Notes: generated by a model from the sequence alone, not told the origin. A stretch of DNA of 64,000 nucleotides from Enterocola sp045654205 (GCA_045654205.1 JAZOMZ010000011.1:62001-126000), one strand, 5' to 3'. Positions 50,487 through 59,733 are shown, counted from the stretch's first letter. Made by a program: numbers and translations.

Positions 50487-51439
50487 TCTTCAGATATTTT
50501 TTCTATTTCTTGGATTTCTTCTACTTCTGGCTCTTTTGTAGTTTTTTCTACTATCATAAAGGCATCAAGAACCATTTTCTCGTTATCATTTTCTAGAGGT
50601 ACAAACTTAGCAAACTTAACCAAATCTGATAACTCTAGCATTTCTTTTAGAATTATTCTTATCTCATCTAAATCTTTATTTTTCTTAACCAATGCAACAA
50701 TCTCTTCTGTTGTCATTTCCATTGCATTAATTTGATATCCATTTTCTAGATATTCACGAATAACGTCGGTGATATCGGTATAAAACTGTTTAATCTGACC
50801 TTGTTGCCAAATTTTCTCAGTTTTAATTTGTTCCAATTTTTGCAAAGCCACCACATGAGCAGGAATAATCACTTCTGGTTCTTCTGGCAGTATTTTTACT
50901 TTCTTTTTGAAAACAAATTTCATAAGAAGCAATACTATAATAGCAATTATTAAAATAATAGCCAACCCTATTCCGGTCCACTGAGCTAGTTCTATCCAAG
51001 AGAAAGGAGCAGACATAACATCCTTTTCTGCATGAATATCATCTGTTTGTTCGTTTACTTGAACAGTATTAACTGTAAGTCCAACAGGGTTTGAAGTAAC
51101 CTTTTCTGTGGCTGTTTCAAATACAAATTCTGGAATATAGTAAAAACCACTATCATATGATGATACTAAATATTCTGCAGTAATAGAAATTTTATCATCT
51201 GGCAAAGAAACAGTATCTGTAGCCAACTTTTCTATTATTGAAACTTTTGTTGCAACGGTATCAGAAAACTGTGGCCAAGAAACCTTATCGTCTTTTCCTT
51301 GTGTAAGTTGAAATTTCAAACTAGCTTGTTGACCAATTAAAATCTCAGAAGGCTCAATAGAAGTTCTAACAGAAATTTCTCCTGCATAGGAAAAATTTAT
51401 AGCTACAATAGATAATATAAACAATAAAATTTTCTTCAT
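50483..51439 (-). CDS. BatD-like membrane protein of the Bat operon
   Basis: 318 residues: signal peptide (MKKILLFILSIVAINFSYA), a periplasmic Ig-like domain similar in layout to the start of BatD (EPSEILIGQQASLKFQLTQG), a membrane helix (about 155-177, GIGLAIILIIAIIVLLLMKFV), and an acidic cytoplasmic tail with EVEEIQEIEKISEE at the end. Conserved between the DUF58 gene and batA in Bacteroidota. Role unknown; probably couples the MoxR-DUF58 pair to BatA/B. Confidence 0.88.
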   Translation of the reverse strand: MKKILLFILSIVAINFSYAGEISVRTSIEPSEILIGQQASLKFQLTQGKDDKVSWPQFSDTVATKVSIIEKLATDTVSLPDDKISITAEYLVSSYDSGFYYIPEFVFETATEKVTSNPVGLTVNTVQVNEQTDDIHAEKDVMSAPFSWIELAQWTGIGLAIILIIAIIVLLLMKFVFKKKVKILPEEPEVIIPAHVVALQKLEQIKTEKIWQQGQIKQFYTDITDVIREYLENGYQINAMEMTTEEIVALVKKNKDLDEIRIILKEMLELSDLVKFAKFVPLENDNEKMVLDAFMIVEKTTKEPEVEEIQEIEKISEE

Positions 51440-51440
51440 A

Positions 51441-52307
51441 TTAACCTCTCATTCTAAATAAGTTAATAAGTGCTTTCACATAATCATCCTCTGTGCTAAT
51501 AGAAACCATATCAACATTGTTCTTTTGGAAATTCTTCTTGATTGTAGCTTGTTGTTTGTTCCATTTATCTTTGTAATGCATACGCACATCGCTGCTTGAA
51601 GTATCCACATAAACAGTTTCACCAGTTTCTGCATCTATCATTTTCACCCAACCCACATTTGGTATTTCAGTATCCTTAGGGTCGTAGACTTGTACTGCCA
51701 CAAGGTCGTGACGGTTTGATGCCACCATAAGTGGTTTTTCAAAGTCTGGCGAAATAAAGTCTGAGATAAGGAATGCTGTGCAACGCTTCTTGATAGCGTT
51801 TCTAAAGTATTCCAATGCCACAGACACATCGGTTTTGTTGCTTTCTGGTTTAAACTCTATAAGCTCACGAATAATGTATAAAACGTGTTTTTTACCTTTT
51901 TGCGGAGCAATAAATTTCTCTATCTTGTCTGAGAAGAAAATCACCCCTATCTTGTCGTTGTTTTGAAGAGAAGAGAATGCAAGAGTGGCTGCAAGTTCGG
52001 TGATTACAGAACGTTTTGTCTGATTTGTGGTACCAAAATCGCTACTTCCCGACACGTCGATAAGAAGCATAAAGGTAAGTTCTCTTTCTTCTTCAAAAAC
52101 CTTTACGAAAGGGTGATTGAAACGCGCTGTCACGTTCCAATCTATATTTCTAATGTCGTCGCCAACTTGATACTCGCGCACTTCTGAAAATGCCATACCC
52201 CTACCCTTGAAAGCAGAGTGGTATTGTCCCGCAAAGATATTTTGCGAAAGCCCACGAGTTTTAATCTCAATCTGACGTACTTTTTTTAATAATTCAGTTG
52301 TTTCCAT
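51441..52307 (-). CDS. DUF58 protein of the MoxR-Bat system
   Basis: 288-residue cytoplasmic protein. The DUF58 signature is GMAFSEVREYQVGDDIRNID and WNVTARFNHPFVKVFEEER; a VWA-like fold follows with LLIDVSGSSDFGT as a MIDAS-type motif. DUF58 proteins pair with MoxR ATPases, as here, and are thought to help metal or cofactor insertion or complex assembly. Overlaps moxR by one base (TAATG). Confidence 0.94.
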   Translation of the reverse strand: METTELLKKVRQIEIKTRGLSQNIFAGQYHSAFKGRGMAFSEVREYQVGDDIRNIDWNVTARFNHPFVKVFEEERELTFMLLIDVSGSSDFGTTNQTKRSVITELAATLAFSSLQNNDKIGVIFFSDKIEKFIAPQKGKKHVLYIIRELIEFKPESNKTDVSVALEYFRNAIKKRCTAFLISDFISPDFEKPLMVASNRHDLVAVQVYDPKDTEIPNVGWVKMIDAETGETVYVDTSSSDVRMHYKDKWNKQQATIKKNFQKNNVDMVSISTEDDYVKALINLFRMRG

Positions 52308-53302
52308 TAAGGCACCTCAACTATATTCAAAATCTCTGAAATCACATCCTCTGTGGTGATATTATTCGCTTCCGCTTCGTAGGTTAGACCAATACGGTGA
52401 CGAAGCACATCGTGACAAACGGCACGCACATCTTCTGGAATCACGTAACCACGGTGTTTGATAAATGCGTAAGCGCGAGCTGCAAGAGCAAGGCTGATTG
52501 ATGCACGAGGAGAACCACCAAATGCAATCATACCTTTAAGGTCTGTTAGGCCGTATGCTTGTGGGTCGCGAGTAGCAAACACAATATCAAGGATGTATTT
52601 TTCGATTTTTTCGTCTAGGTAGATTTCACGTACAACTTTGCGTGCTTCGATAATTTCTTCTGCTTTAAGAAGAGGTTTGATTGGTTCTGGTTTAGCACCA
52701 ATGTTTTGACGAATGATAAGGCGTTCTTCTTCGAGACGTGGATAAGAAACTACCACTTTAAGCATAAAACGGTCTACTTGCGCTTCTGGTAGTGGATATG
52801 TACCCTCTTGTTCGATAGGGTTTTGTGTAGCAAGCACTAGGAATGGTTCGTCTAGTTTGTAAGTAGTATCTGCTAGGGTCACTTGACGCTCTTGCATAGC
52901 TTCTAGTAGAGCAGATTGCACTTTTGCAGGAGCACGGTTGATTTCGTCAGCTAACACGAAGTTTGCAAAGATAGGTCCTTTTTTCACTACAAACTCTTCA
53001 TTTTTTTGACTATAAATCATAGTACCTAAAACGTCAGCTGGCAGAAGGTCTGGTGTGAATTGGATACGGCTATATTTGCTATCTACAAGTTGTGCTAAAG
53101 TTTTGATTGCTAAAGTTTTAGCCAGACCTGGCACACCTTCTAGAAGAACGTGACCGTCAGACAATAAGCCTATTAATAAAGATTCTACTAAATGTTTTTG
53201 ACCTACGATTACTTTATCCATTCCCATGGTAAGTACATCTATAAAGGCACTTTTTTGCTCTATGCGAGCATTTAATTCTCTAATGTCTACTACTTGACTC
53301 AT
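52307..53302 (-). CDS. MoxR family AAA+ ATPase
   Basis: 331 residues from ATG 53302 (MSQVVDIREL); a longer frame to 53368 crosses the -7 promoter box and is rejected. Walker A LLEGVPGLAKTLAIKTLA, Walker B LADEINRAPAKVQSALLEAM, sensor TQNPIEQEGTYPLPEAQ and ARAYAFIKHRGYVIPEDV are MoxR hallmarks. Chaperone-like ATPase for the downstream DUF58/VWA proteins; first gene of the nine-gene leftward Bat operon ending with PAP2. Confidence 0.96.
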   Translation of the reverse strand: MSQVVDIRELNARIEQKSAFIDVLTMGMDKVIVGQKHLVESLLIGLLSDGHVLLEGVPGLAKTLAIKTLAQLVDSKYSRIQFTPDLLPADVLGTMIYSQKNEEFVVKKGPIFANFVLADEINRAPAKVQSALLEAMQERQVTLADTTYKLDEPFLVLATQNPIEQEGTYPLPEAQVDRFMLKVVVSYPRLEEERLIIRQNIGAKPEPIKPLLKAEEIIEARKVVREIYLDEKIEKYILDIVFATRDPQAYGLTDLKGMIAFGGSPRASISLALAARAYAFIKHRGYVIPEDVRAVCHDVLRHRIGLTYEAEANNITTEDVISEILNIVEVP

Positions 53303-53343
53303 ATTATTAATGTTTAGTTTCACACGTTTGAAATTTACAAACG

Positions 53344-53351
53344 CAAAGATA
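53344..53351 (-). promoter_or_regulatory. -7 promoter box (TATCTTTG) of the moxR-bat operon
   Basis: Exact TAnnTTTG on the minus strand, 41 bases before ATG 53302. The divergent U32 peptidase promoter (53435-53442) is 85 bases away. No clear -33. Confidence 0.7.
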
Positions 53352-53434
53352 GATATTTGTAAAAGCATAGCATAATTCTATATTTTAAAAAGTTAAAATT
53401 AAATGTTAAAGTGTTTAAATAAAGATTTTATCAG

Positions 53435-53442
53435 TAAATTTG
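53435..53442 (+). promoter_or_regulatory. -7 promoter box (TAAATTTG) of the U32 peptidase gene
   Basis: Exact TAnnTTTG ending four bases before ATG 53447, so the transcript is predicted to begin at or inside the start codon region (leaderless). Confidence 0.6.
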
Positions 53443-53446
53443 CGGT

Positions 53447-55267
53447 ATGAACAAAGTGAATATAGAATTATTAGCTCCTGCAAAAAATGCAGAAACTGGC
53501 ATCGAGGCTATAAAACATGGTGCAGATGCGGTTTATATTGGTGCTCCAAAGTTTGGTGCGCGCTCGTCTGCATCAAATACTATTGAGGATATTGAGCGAT
53601 TGGTAAAGTTTGCTCATTGCTATGGAGCGAGAATCTATGTTACAGTAAACACTATCATATACGACGAGGAACTTGCTGAGGCAGAAGAACTTATTCACAA
53701 GCTTTACAAAATAGGTGTAGATGCGCTTATCGTTCAAGATACTTCTATTTTTAAACTAGACCTACCCCCTATCGCAATACACTCGAGCACTCAGGCAGAA
53801 AATAGCACGCTGGCGAAGGTGAAATTTTGGGAGAGCATCGGTTGTGAGCAAGTGGTGCTGGCGCGTGAGTTGAGCCTAGAAGAGATTTCGCACATTCATA
53901 AGAATACTTTTGTTCGCCTAGAGGCGTTTGTGCATGGAGCACTTTGCGTTAGCTATAGCGGAAAATGTTATGTAAGCCAGGCACTTACAGGCAGAAGTGC
54001 CAACAGAGGCGAATGCGCGCAGATTTGTCGTTTGCAGTTTGATTTGCAAGACAGAGAGGGACACTCATTTGGCAAAAAACATTGGCTTTCGCTAAAAGAT
54101 TTCAATGCGTCTGCTCATGTGGGTGAAATGATTGATGCGGGTGTGAGGTCTTTTAAAATTGAGGGCAGATTGAAGGATATTTCATACGTAAAAAATATTG
54201 TGGCGTATTATAGAGGCAAGATTGACGAGGCGCTTAAGTCTAGACCACAGTTTCAGAAACAATCTTTTGGCGAGTGCACATATACTTTTGAACCAAATCC
54301 ATACAAGAGTTTCAACAGAGGTTTTACTTCGTTTTTCTTGAACGGAAGACAAAATTATATTTTCCAACCTGTGAGTCCAAAGTCTTTTGGCGAGCCTATT
54401 GGCACTGTGAGCAAAGTAGATGGCAAAAAGATTTGGCTGAAAACTTCTCATACGCTTAACAATGGCGATGGTTTTTGTTTTGTAAACAGTTGTGGAGAGC
54501 TGGAAGGCTTTAGAGCAAACACTGCAAATGGTGGCCTTATCACCTCAGCGGAGAGTGTGAAAATTGCTGTTGGCGACAAGGTTTATAGAAACAACGACGA
54601 GGCGTTTAACAAGGTTTTGGGAGTAGAAAGCGCCAAGAGAAAAATAAAGATAAACATTGCCGTGAGTGATAAAACTTTCCGTTTTTCATTTGGCGAATAT
54701 ATGGCGGAATTTGTTTACGAAGGTGAGTTAGACAAGGCTCAAAAAGACCCTTCTGCTTATATTTCTACCCAGCTTAGCAAGCTTGGAGATAGCATTTTTG
54801 AGGCTGGTAAGGTGAGCGTAAACACTCTATTCTTCTTCCCTGCATCAGTTTTAGGGAATATTCGCAGAATACTATGCGAAGAACTAACAAATATATTAAC
54901 AAACCTACAGCATTCGCCAATTATTTTGCCTATTAAAAACGATACTAAATTTCCACTTATTAGCGATAGCTATTTAAACAACATTGCCAACAAAAAAGCA
55001 CAAGAATTTTACTACGACCACGGAGCAAAAGTATCGGCTCGTGCCTTTGAACTAGAACCAAAAGACGATGCCACTTTGATGTTCTGCAAGCACTGCATCC
55101 GCTTTGCGTTGGGAGCGTGTACGAAGAACCCTTCGACAGGCTCAGGGACCGGGCTTCGACAAACTCAGCCACCGATAAACGAGCCCCTATTCCTCATTCA
55201 CAAAAACTACTACCTACGCCTGCACTTCAACTGCAAAGACTGCGTCATGGAAGTGAGAAAGGGGTGA
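53447..55267 (+). CDS. Peptidase U32 family protein
   Basis: 606 residues. N-terminal U32 signature: IELLAPAKNAETGIEAIKHG, DAVYIGAPKFGARSSA; then FVHGALCVSYSGKCYVS, a cysteine-rich RGECAQICRL (iron-sulfur or metal ligand candidates) and SLKDFNASAHVGEMIDAG, followed by the collagenase-like C-terminal half. Many U32 proteins act in tRNA or cofactor hydroxylation rather than proteolysis, so true peptidase activity is uncertain. Near the C-terminus a 45-base repeat pair (55129-55173) adds the 15 residues PSTGSGTGLRQTQPP in frame (about 561-575), between LGACTKN and the conserved Cys-containing tail (RLHFNCKDCVMEV). Confidence 0.92.
   Translation: MNKVNIELLAPAKNAETGIEAIKHGADAVYIGAPKFGARSSASNTIEDIERLVKFAHCYGARIYVTVNTIIYDEELAEAEELIHKLYKIGVDALIVQDTSIFKLDLPPIAIHSSTQAENSTLAKVKFWESIGCEQVVLARELSLEEISHIHKNTFVRLEAFVHGALCVSYSGKCYVSQALTGRSANRGECAQICRLQFDLQDREGHSFGKKHWLSLKDFNASAHVGEMIDAGVRSFKIEGRLKDISYVKNIVAYYRGKIDEALKSRPQFQKQSFGECTYTFEPNPYKSFNRGFTSFFLNGRQNYIFQPVSPKSFGEPIGTVSKVDGKKIWLKTSHTLNNGDGFCFVNSCGELEGFRANTANGGLITSAESVKIAVGDKVYRNNDEAFNKVLGVESAKRKIKINIAVSDKTFRFSFGEYMAEFVYEGELDKAQKDPSAYISTQLSKLGDSIFEAGKVSVNTLFFFPASVLGNIRRILCEELTNILTNLQHSPIILPIKNDTKFPLISDSYLNNIANKKAQEFYYDHGAKVSARAFELEPKDDATLMFCKHCIRFALGACTKNPSTGSGTGLRQTQPPINEPLFLIHKNYYLRLHFNCKDCVMEVRKG
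55129..55173. repeat. Two-unit short repeat inside the U32 peptidase gene
   Basis: Unit 1 is CCCTTCGACAGGCTCAGGG plus ACC (55129-55150); unit 2 is GGGCTTCGACAAACTCAGCC plus ACC (55151-55173). Each has the core TTCGACA, two purines, CTCAG, and inverted ends, like the short extragenic repeats seen dispersed in many genomes. Combined length 45, a multiple of three, so the frame survives. Confidence 0.7.
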
Positions 55268-55350
55268 GAGCAAAAACTTTGGATTTGAAAACAATATCAA
55301 ATCCATACCTCTCTATGCTGTTTTCTGCATTACAATTGAGTGATAAAATA

Positions 55351-55387
55351 ATTATGCTCCGCTAACATTATGTTCGCGGAGCATAAT
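55351..55387. terminator. Bidirectional terminator after the U32 peptidase gene
   Basis: Arms ATTATGCTCCGC (55351-55362) and GCGGAGCATAAT (55376-55387), 12 bp, with AACAT/ATGTT able to pair in the loop. Lies between two convergent genes. Confidence 0.82.
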
Positions 55388-55430
55388 ATTATCTAAATTT
55401 TCTTGTGATAAAGTTATTCACTAGAAAAAC

Positions 55431-55874
55431 TTACTCCCCATACAAAATATCCCAGACGTTGCCGGTGGCTGAGGCTACGAGGCGCCAGCAGATATCTTGG
55501 TGGTGAGAGCGGGCTTGTACGTTTTCTGGTTTTGAATATTTGATTAGAAGTTCGTTGCAGTTTGAGGTGCCGTATTCGTCTTCTAGTTTTTTGTTTAGTT
55601 CACGCACCTTTTTGTAGGCTTCCATTTTGCCGTCCATGTCTTTTGGGTCATCGTAGCCTTGTGCAAGGCCAAGCACCATAAAAGAGCCAGTTAGAGCACC
55701 GCATTTGCCACGTAGGCGACCCATACCGCCACCAAATGTGCCAGAAATAAGTTTTGCTACTTTTGAGTCTAGTTTCAACTCTTCGGCAAATGCCAAAAGT
55801 ACAGATTGTGAACAAGCGTAACCTTCTTCGAAGTATTTTACTGCTTTATCTATTGCTTCTTGACGTGTCATCAT
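55431..55874 (-). CDS. C_GCAxxG_C_C family protein
   Basis: 147-residue cytoplasmic protein. The family's cysteine pattern is present: Cys in GYACSQSVLLAF, KCGALTGSFM, TSNCNELL and QDICWRLV. Function unproven; redox or metal binding is suspected from the cysteines and from frequent linkage with selenium or redox genes in other bacteria. Five bases after the DJ-1 gene in a leftward run. Confidence 0.93.
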   Translation of the reverse strand: MMTRQEAIDKAVKYFEEGYACSQSVLLAFAEELKLDSKVAKLISGTFGGGMGRLRGKCGALTGSFMVLGLAQGYDDPKDMDGKMEAYKKVRELNKKLEDEYGTSNCNELLIKYSKPENVQARSHHQDICWRLVASATGNVWDILYGE

Positions 55875-55879
55875 AGTTA

Positions 55880-56422
55880 TTAATATTGCATTGCTGATGA
55901 AATTTCATTGGCTTTAGCCTCTCCAAGAAGAGAAGCAACTATTGCATAAGCAAAGTCGAAAGATTTGCCAGGTCCTTTGCCTGTGATGATATTGCCAGAG
56001 ATAGTTACACCCTCTGCAGAGCAGTTTGCACCTTTAAGTTCACCTTCAAAACCTGGATAGCAAGTTGCATCTTTACCTTCTAGTAGTCCAAGGCGACCCA
56101 AAATAAGCGGAGCAGCACAAATAGCTGCAGTAGGAAGACCAGCCTCTGCATGTACTTTTACGTTTTCGCGAAGCAGTTCACAGTCCCAAAGGTTTGTGGT
56201 GCCAGGCATACCACCAGGTAGAATAAGATAACCTTCTGTAGTGAAATCTACCTCAGATAAAAGTACATCTGCCATCATAGGCACATTGTGAGCAGAAGTT
56301 ACCACATTAGTTTCATTGATAGAAACTGTAACCACATCTAGTCCTGCTCTACGCATAATATCTATTACGCTAAGTGCTTCCAAATCTTCGAAGCCGTTAG
56401 CTAAAAATACATAATGTTTCAT
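55880..56422 (-). CDS. DJ-1/PfpI family protein
   Basis: 180 residues with the DJ-1 fold: FLANGFEDLEALSVIDIMRR (Glu of the active site), ILPGGMPGTTNL and the nucleophile Cys in AAICAAPLILG (about residue 103), then GKGPGKSFDFAYAIV. Such proteins serve as glyoxalase III/deglycase-like stress proteins or in thiamine-related roles; the exact role is open. Its start overlaps the flippase stop by four bases. Confidence 0.93.
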   Translation of the reverse strand: MKHYVFLANGFEDLEALSVIDIMRRAGLDVVTVSINETNVVTSAHNVPMMADVLLSEVDFTTEGYLILPGGMPGTTNLWDCELLRENVKVHAEAGLPTAAICAAPLILGRLGLLEGKDATCYPGFEGELKGANCSAEGVTISGNIITGKGPGKSFDFAYAIVASLLGEAKANEISSAMQY

Positions 56423-57912
56423 TTCTTAAAATATTTTCCGATTATAGGTATACTTGAGAGTGGTAGGTCTGTTTTAATCATATAGAACAGATAAACTCCC
56501 AACAAAATAGTTCTAATTATATGATTTAGCCATCCCCAAGGGGTAATAGCCAAATATGAAATTGCTACCAATACTACTGCTATACCAAAGTATTTTGCTA
56601 TAGAAAGCAGAGGATAATTCACTGGGAAGTATTTATTGCCCAAGAAATATGAAATTATCATCATTACAGTGTATGCCGCAAGTGATGCCAATGCCGCTCC
56701 CATAAAGCCAATGAGAGGAACTAAAACTATTAGTAATATTACATTGATAACAAAACCAATAGAAGACATAATGGCTCCAAAATATGTCTTATCCACTAAT
56801 TTATACCAAAGTGAAAGATTGAAATACACACCTTGGAATAAATATGACAGCAAAACAATAGGAATAATAACAAGCCCAGACCAATAACTCTCGTGTATAA
56901 GGAGTTTGAAAATATCTAGGTAGAAAATCATTCCTAGGCAGATAAGTAACGATGAAATAACATAATATTTCATACTATCTGCATAAACATTTTTGGAGTC
57001 TTTATCTTTGTTTTTGGCGAAAACAAATGGTTCGTATGCATAGCGAAATGCCTGTGTAAACATCATCATTACCATTGCCACCTTGAAGCAAGCTCCATAT
57101 ATACCTAGTTGAGCAGTAGCCTCTGCTGTATCTTCCAAAAGGAATGGATAAAGAATTTTGTCTATAGTTTGATTCATTATCCCCACCACGCCAAGTGCCA
57201 AAAGTGGGAAAGAATATTTAAGCATATCTTCTAGCAGAGGAAGGTCGAATTTTAGTTTTTCTTCCAATGCCACTGGTATTAAAGCCAATGTTACCACAGA
57301 AGTAGAAATAAGGTTTGCCACAAATACATACCCTACTCCATAATTTGGATTATAGAACCATTCGATTAACCCTGGAGAAGACTCATAAATTACAGGACAT
57401 ATCACTAAGAAGAAGATATTCATAATGATATTCACAAATATCATAACTAGCTTAAGTACAGCAAACTTAATAGGTCTTTTTTTGTATCTTAGATATGCAA
57501 AAGGTATGCTACCAAACGCATCCATTGCCACCACCACAGCTAGCATCATTACATATTCTTGATGGTCTGGATAACCTAGAGCCGCAGAAATACCATTTAA
57601 TGAGCCTGCGCAAAGAGCTACAAAAGTGAGTGAAGACACAAAAAGACAGATTACTGTGGTAGGATAAACTGCAGAATTGTCTCTACCCTCTTTGTTTAGG
57701 AATCTAAACAGACCTGTTTCCATACCATATGTAAGGATAACAAGAAGTAACGCTGTCCAAGCATAAAGGTTGGCAACAACACCATAATCTGCCGATGAAG
57801 TAAGTACGTATGTATAAAGCGGCACTAAGCACCAGTTTAGGAACTTGCCTAAAATGCTACTCAGTCCGTAAATGGCTGTTTCTTTAGCCAGAGTTTTCAT
57901 TTCATTTGCCAT
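56419..57912 (-). CDS. Polysaccharide/lipid flippase, Wzx (MATE-like)
   Basis: 497-residue integral membrane protein with about 14 helices and the polysaccharide-biosynthesis N-terminus (KETAIYGLSSILGKFLNWCL). Likely flips undecaprenyl-linked oligosaccharides across the inner membrane for capsule, O-antigen or protein O-glycosylation. No wzy or large glycan cluster is nearby, so it is a stand-alone core copy. 12 bases after ruvB, in one leftward operon. Confidence 0.9.
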   Translation of the reverse strand: MANEMKTLAKETAIYGLSSILGKFLNWCLVPLYTYVLTSSADYGVVANLYAWTALLLVILTYGMETGLFRFLNKEGRDNSAVYPTTVICLFVSSLTFVALCAGSLNGISAALGYPDHQEYVMMLAVVVAMDAFGSIPFAYLRYKKRPIKFAVLKLVMIFVNIIMNIFFLVICPVIYESSPGLIEWFYNPNYGVGYVFVANLISTSVVTLALIPVALEEKLKFDLPLLEDMLKYSFPLLALGVVGIMNQTIDKILYPFLLEDTAEATAQLGIYGACFKVAMVMMMFTQAFRYAYEPFVFAKNKDKDSKNVYADSMKYYVISSLLICLGMIFYLDIFKLLIHESYWSGLVIIPIVLLSYLFQGVYFNLSLWYKLVDKTYFGAIMSSIGFVINVILLIVLVPLIGFMGAALASLAAYTVMMIISYFLGNKYFPVNYPLLSIAKYFGIAVVLVAISYLAITPWGWLNHIIRTILLGVYLFYMIKTDLPLSSIPIIGKYFKK

Positions 57913-57924
57913 ATTTCTATCGCA

Positions 57925-58953
57925 TTAGAATAAAGAATTTTCGTATCTGCCTGTAAGTCGGCTTCTGCCCAAATGTTGATAAGCAAAATCTGTTACCTCT
58001 CTACCGCGAGGGGTACGTTTCAAAAATCCTTCTTTGATTAAAAATGGTTCATAAACTTCCTCTATTGTACCTGCATCTTCGCCAAGTGCTGTAGCAATGG
58101 TAGAAATACCCACAGGTCCACCAGAAAATTTATCTATAATCACAGACAAAATCTTGTTGTCGATTTCGTCTAGCCCGTGTTTGTCTATATTAAGTGCCTC
58201 TAATCCGTAGCAAGAAATAGCTTTGGTAATAGTGCCTTGTGCCTTCACTTGTGCAAAGTCTCTCACACGGCGAAGTAGTGCGTTGGCAATACGTGGGGTG
58301 CCACGACTACGGCGCGCAATCTCCACGGCAGCATCGTCATGACAAGGTGTATCCAAAATGGTCGCAGAGCGCTTCACAATGGAAGTAAGCACATCATTGT
58401 CATAATATTCCAAGTGACAATTAATACCAAAACGTGCACGTAAAGGACTAGTTAGCAGTCCACTACGTGTGGTTGCGCCAATAAGTGTAAATGGGTTTAA
58501 GTCTATTTGAATGCTGCGAGCACTTGGTCCTTTGTCTATCATAATATCTATACGATAGTCTTCCATGGCAGAATAAAGATATTCTTCCACGATAGGACTC
58601 AAACGGTGAATTTCATCTATAAAAAGCACATCGTTTGGCTCAAGACTAGTTAAAAGTCCTGCCAAATCACCCGGTTTGTCTAGCACAGGGCCTGATGTAA
58701 TTTTAAATCCTACACCAAGTTCGTTTGCAATAATATTTGAAAGGGTGGTTTTACCAAGCCCTGGAGGTCCATGAAGAAGCACGTGGTCCAAAGCCTCACC
58801 ACGCATACGAGCTGCCATTACAAAAACTCTTAAGTTCTCCACCACAGCAGATTGACCCTTAAAGTCATCAAAGCTCAGCGGACGAAGCACGTTTTCATAA
58901 TCGTTTTCTCTCTCGCTTCTAGATTTTCTTATATCAAAATCTTCTGTCATCAC
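57925..58953 (-). CDS. ruvB: Holliday junction helicase RuvB
   Basis: 342-residue AAA+ motor for branch migration with RuvA. DFKGQSAVVENLRVFV, Walker A HGPPGLGKTTLSNIIA (about 62-77), Walker B FIDEIHRLSP, sensor GATTRSGLLTSPLRARFG, and the C-terminal winged-helix QRTPRG-type motif seen here as FLKRTPRGREVTDFAY. Overlaps the upstream ABC gene by four bases. Confidence 0.98.
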   Translation of the reverse strand: MMTEDFDIRKSRSERENDYENVLRPLSFDDFKGQSAVVENLRVFVMAARMRGEALDHVLLHGPPGLGKTTLSNIIANELGVGFKITSGPVLDKPGDLAGLLTSLEPNDVLFIDEIHRLSPIVEEYLYSAMEDYRIDIMIDKGPSARSIQIDLNPFTLIGATTRSGLLTSPLRARFGINCHLEYYDNDVLTSIVKRSATILDTPCHDDAAVEIARRSRGTPRIANALLRRVRDFAQVKAQGTITKAISCYGLEALNIDKHGLDEIDNKILSVIIDKFSGGPVGISTIATALGEDAGTIEEVYEPFLIKEGFLKRTPRGREVTDFAYQHLGRSRLTGRYENSLF

Positions 58954-59648
58954 TTTGTCAATTCTCTAAATAATTCTTCTAGTTCTTCCGAAGATATTTT
59001 GTTTGTTGGCCTATCGGCAACAAGAACTCCTTTTTTTAGTACCAAAAATCTATCACAAATAGCAGACACCTCCTGCATAATATGAGTACTAAAAAGCACA
59101 GTTCTGTCCTTGCCAAAGTCCTTAATTAACTCTCTAATTTCAACCAATTGATTTGGGTCCAATCCTGTTGTAGGTTCATCCAAAATAAGAACCTGAGGAT
59201 TATGAATCATTGCGGCAGCTAGTCCCACTCTTTGGCGATAACCCTTTGAAAGCTCCCCTATTCTCTTTTTGTATTCAGACTGCAACCCACATTTTTCTAT
59301 CATTTCACTCACCCTATCATTTCTTTCATTTCCCATACCATAAATCTTGGCTGTGAAATTTAGATATTCTTTCACATAAAGGTCTAAATACAATGGATTG
59401 TGTTCCGGCAGATAACCAATCAATTTTTGTGCTTCAATACGTTTTTCTTGCACACAAATATCATCAATCCAAACTTTTCCACTATCAGGATATAGAAAAC
59501 CGGTCATTATCTTCATAAGTGAAGACTTACCTGCACCGTTAGGCCCCAAAAAACCAACAATTTCTCCGTTCTTCACATTGAAAGAAAGATCGAACAACAC
59601 TTGTTGGTCGTTGTAGCTTTTATTTATATTTTGAATTTGTAAACTCAT
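58950..59648 (-). CDS. ABC transporter ATP-binding protein, GldA-like
   Basis: 232 residues from ATG 59648 (MSLQIQNINKSYNDQQ); a GTG three codons earlier lies on the -7 box. Walker A GPNGAGKSSLMKIM (about 35-48), signature LSKGYRQRVGLAAAM, Walker B VLILDEPTTGLDP. Closest in type to GldA, the ATPase of the Gld gliding/secretion-associated exporter, but no GldF/GldG permease is adjacent, so the partner is unknown. Heads a leftward run with ruvB and the flippase. Confidence 0.88.
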   Translation of the reverse strand: MSLQIQNINKSYNDQQVLFDLSFNVKNGEIVGFLGPNGAGKSSLMKIMTGFLYPDSGKVWIDDICVQEKRIEAQKLIGYLPEHNPLYLDLYVKEYLNFTAKIYGMGNERNDRVSEMIEKCGLQSEYKKRIGELSKGYRQRVGLAAAMIHNPQVLILDEPTTGLDPNQLVEIRELIKDFGKDRTVLFSTHIMQEVSAICDRFLVLKKGVLVADRPTNKISSEELEELFRELTK

Positions 59649-59657
59649 ACCGACCAC

Positions 59658-59665
59658 AAATTTAC
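59658..59665 (-). promoter_or_regulatory. -7 promoter box (TAAATTTG) of the GldA-like/ruvB operon
   Basis: Exact TAnnTTTG on the minus strand nine bases before ATG 59648; a very short leader is predicted. Confidence 0.55.
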
Positions 59666-59720
59666 AAAATAAACTGATAAAATGACAGATTAGGTCTGTA
59701 AATTATTCAATAATATTTTT

Positions 59721-59728
59721 TATCTTTG
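59721..59728 (+). promoter_or_regulatory. -7 promoter box (TATCTTTG) of rlmN
   Basis: Exact TAnnTTTG ending five bases before the rlmN ATG at 59734, predicting a leaderless transcript. Confidence 0.7.
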
Positions 59729-59733
59729 CAACT

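Noticed and set aside
53303..53368. N-terminal extension of the MoxR ATPase
   Set aside because: It would start upstream of the TATCTTTG -7 box and lacks similarity to MoxR; ATG 53302 fits the family start.
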